Source of the DNA: an uncultured Oscillospiraceae bacterium
GTDB taxonomy: Bacteria; Bacillota; Clostridia; Oscillospirales; Oscillospiraceae
DNA length: 6,210 nucleotides
Assembly (NCBI GenBank): GCA_934661715.1
Contig: CAKUJL010000094.1
Span: 1 to 6,210 of the forward strand
Reading direction: 5' to 3'
Positions 5,513 to 6,210 of the stretch are shown piece by piece. A program made the position numbers and the translations under genes. The notes under the pieces were generated by a model. It made no database searches. It saw only the letters and a program-made list of their open reading frames with translations, and was not told the origin of the DNA. Within the stretch, counting starts at the first letter, position 1. Every line of letters begins with the position of its first letter.

Positions 5513-6210
5513 TCAAGTTTCCGGCGTATACGGAACCATCCGCGCCAGAAGAATCGTTCTTGCATCCGTAAATTCCGTCGAGCAGGTCGACATCGCGAGA
5601 ATTTTCGGCTGCTGCGCCTGCCGCGTGGTCTTGATCGCGCCGGCGTGCAGGTGCATGGCGTTTTCGCTGGCAAAATCCAGCAATCCGCTTATATCATCCC
5701 GCCACTGGCCCGGCTGGAAGATCGCGTCCTCCGAGGCCGGAACGAGCAGACAGGCAAGAATTTCGAGTTTGTAAACCTTTCCCGGCAAAATCAGCTCGCC
5801 GGTGGTGTTTTCATTGAAAAACTGTTCGTCTTTATAGCGGTCTAAATCGCCGAACATGCGGCTGTTTTCCATGTGGTGGCCGTAGAGCAGACTATAGCTG
5901 TCTTCAAAGCGGCTTGAGTTGCCGGAGTCCAGAAAAATGCTTCCGGCGAGGGCAAAATTGCCGTAGACGTCGGTGTTGATGTAGCTGAGGTTGTCCTCGC
6001 CCTGCAAAACCGGGTAGTCGATCTGGGTATTGTCTAACGTCACCCAGCCGCAGACATCGGCGTTGATGTGCCGCAGCTCCGCGAAGGACGCTTCGTCCTC
6101 CGTGCCGTCTTCGTTCACGGTGGGCTTGAGCCTGAGCATATCGGACTGGACATTTTCCGCCGCGGCATAGACGCGGCTGTTGTCCCAGAGCGCATAGGCC
6201 GAGTATGCGC
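5513..6210 (-). CDS. class B sortase (5' truncated by window)
   Basis: C-terminal 232 residues or so of a class B sortase. The frame stays open to the window edge, with AYALWDNSRVYAA and NVQSDMLRLKP upstream of the Met at 6139, so that Met is internal. SrtB hallmarks are present: a DNTQIDYPVLQ strand, NFALAGSIFLD, YGHHM with the catalytic His (codon 5876-5878), MSTCSTEF with the catalytic Cys (5582-5584), and LLARMVP with the catalytic Arg (5540-5542). The membrane anchor, normally N-terminal, would be just outside the window. Class B enzymes either anchor haem-uptake proteins or, in many Clostridia and in some streptococcal pilus loci, assemble pilins. Being 14 bases upstream of the pilin gene on the same strand, this one most likely acts on that protein. 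The promoter and any earlier operon genes are not in the window. Confidence 0.95.
   Translation of the reverse strand, partial: AYSAYALWDNSRVYAAAENVQSDMLRLKPTVNEDGTEDEASFAELRHINADVCGWVTLDNTQIDYPVLQGEDNLSYINTDVYGNFALAGSIFLDSGNSSRFEDSYSLLYGHHMENSRMFGDLDRYKDEQFFNENTTGELILPGKVYKLEILACLLVPASEDAIFQPGQWRDDISGLLDFASENAMHLHAGAIKTTRQAQQPKILAMSTCSTEFTDARTILLARMVPYTPET

Overview
The window looks like chromosomal DNA from a GC-rich Gram-positive anaerobe of the Clostridia, in the broad range of Oscillospiraceae-like gut bacteria. This rests on sortases, a Cna-B surface protein with a cell-wall sorting signal, a lipobox lipoprotein, barnase/barstar relatives, strong AGGAGG-type ribosome binding sites and a high-GC third codon position. 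The genus cannot be named from the sequence alone. Coding density is very high: no gap exceeds about 110 bases. No RNA gene, IS element, CRISPR array or phage feature was seen.

Region 1 (1-2582, + strand) holds the end of one ABC exporter-fold half-transporter and a complete second one, almost certainly the two subunits of a heterodimer. A strong hairpin terminator ends this unit.

Region 2 (2584-3467, - strand) is a two-gene unit not obvious from the ABC context: a lipoprotein with a C-terminal barnase-type ribonuclease domain, followed with a one-base TGATG overlap by a barstar-type inhibitor. The ribonuclease is predicted to be carried out of the cell and tethered to the membrane, while barstar protects the cytoplasm.

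Region 3 (3573-3899, + strand) is a single small ABM-fold (YgiN-like) monooxygenase gene with its own promoter and terminator. Its promoter and the barnase promoter diverge and appear to share one self-complementary -35 hexamer (TTGCAA, 3518-3523), so the two should compete for RNA polymerase.

Region 4 (3902-6210, - strand) is a surface-protein assembly operon read right to left: a class B sortase (its start lies outside the window), a two-domain pilin-like surface protein ending in an LPXTG-like LIQTG signal, and a second sortase of a different class whose start overlaps the pilin stop. The tight spacing suggests that one or both sortases polymerise or anchor this protein on the cell wall.

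The most noteworthy items are the membrane-anchored barnase with its barstar, the shared palindromic -35 element, and the sortase-pilin-sortase cassette with a non-canonical sorting motif.
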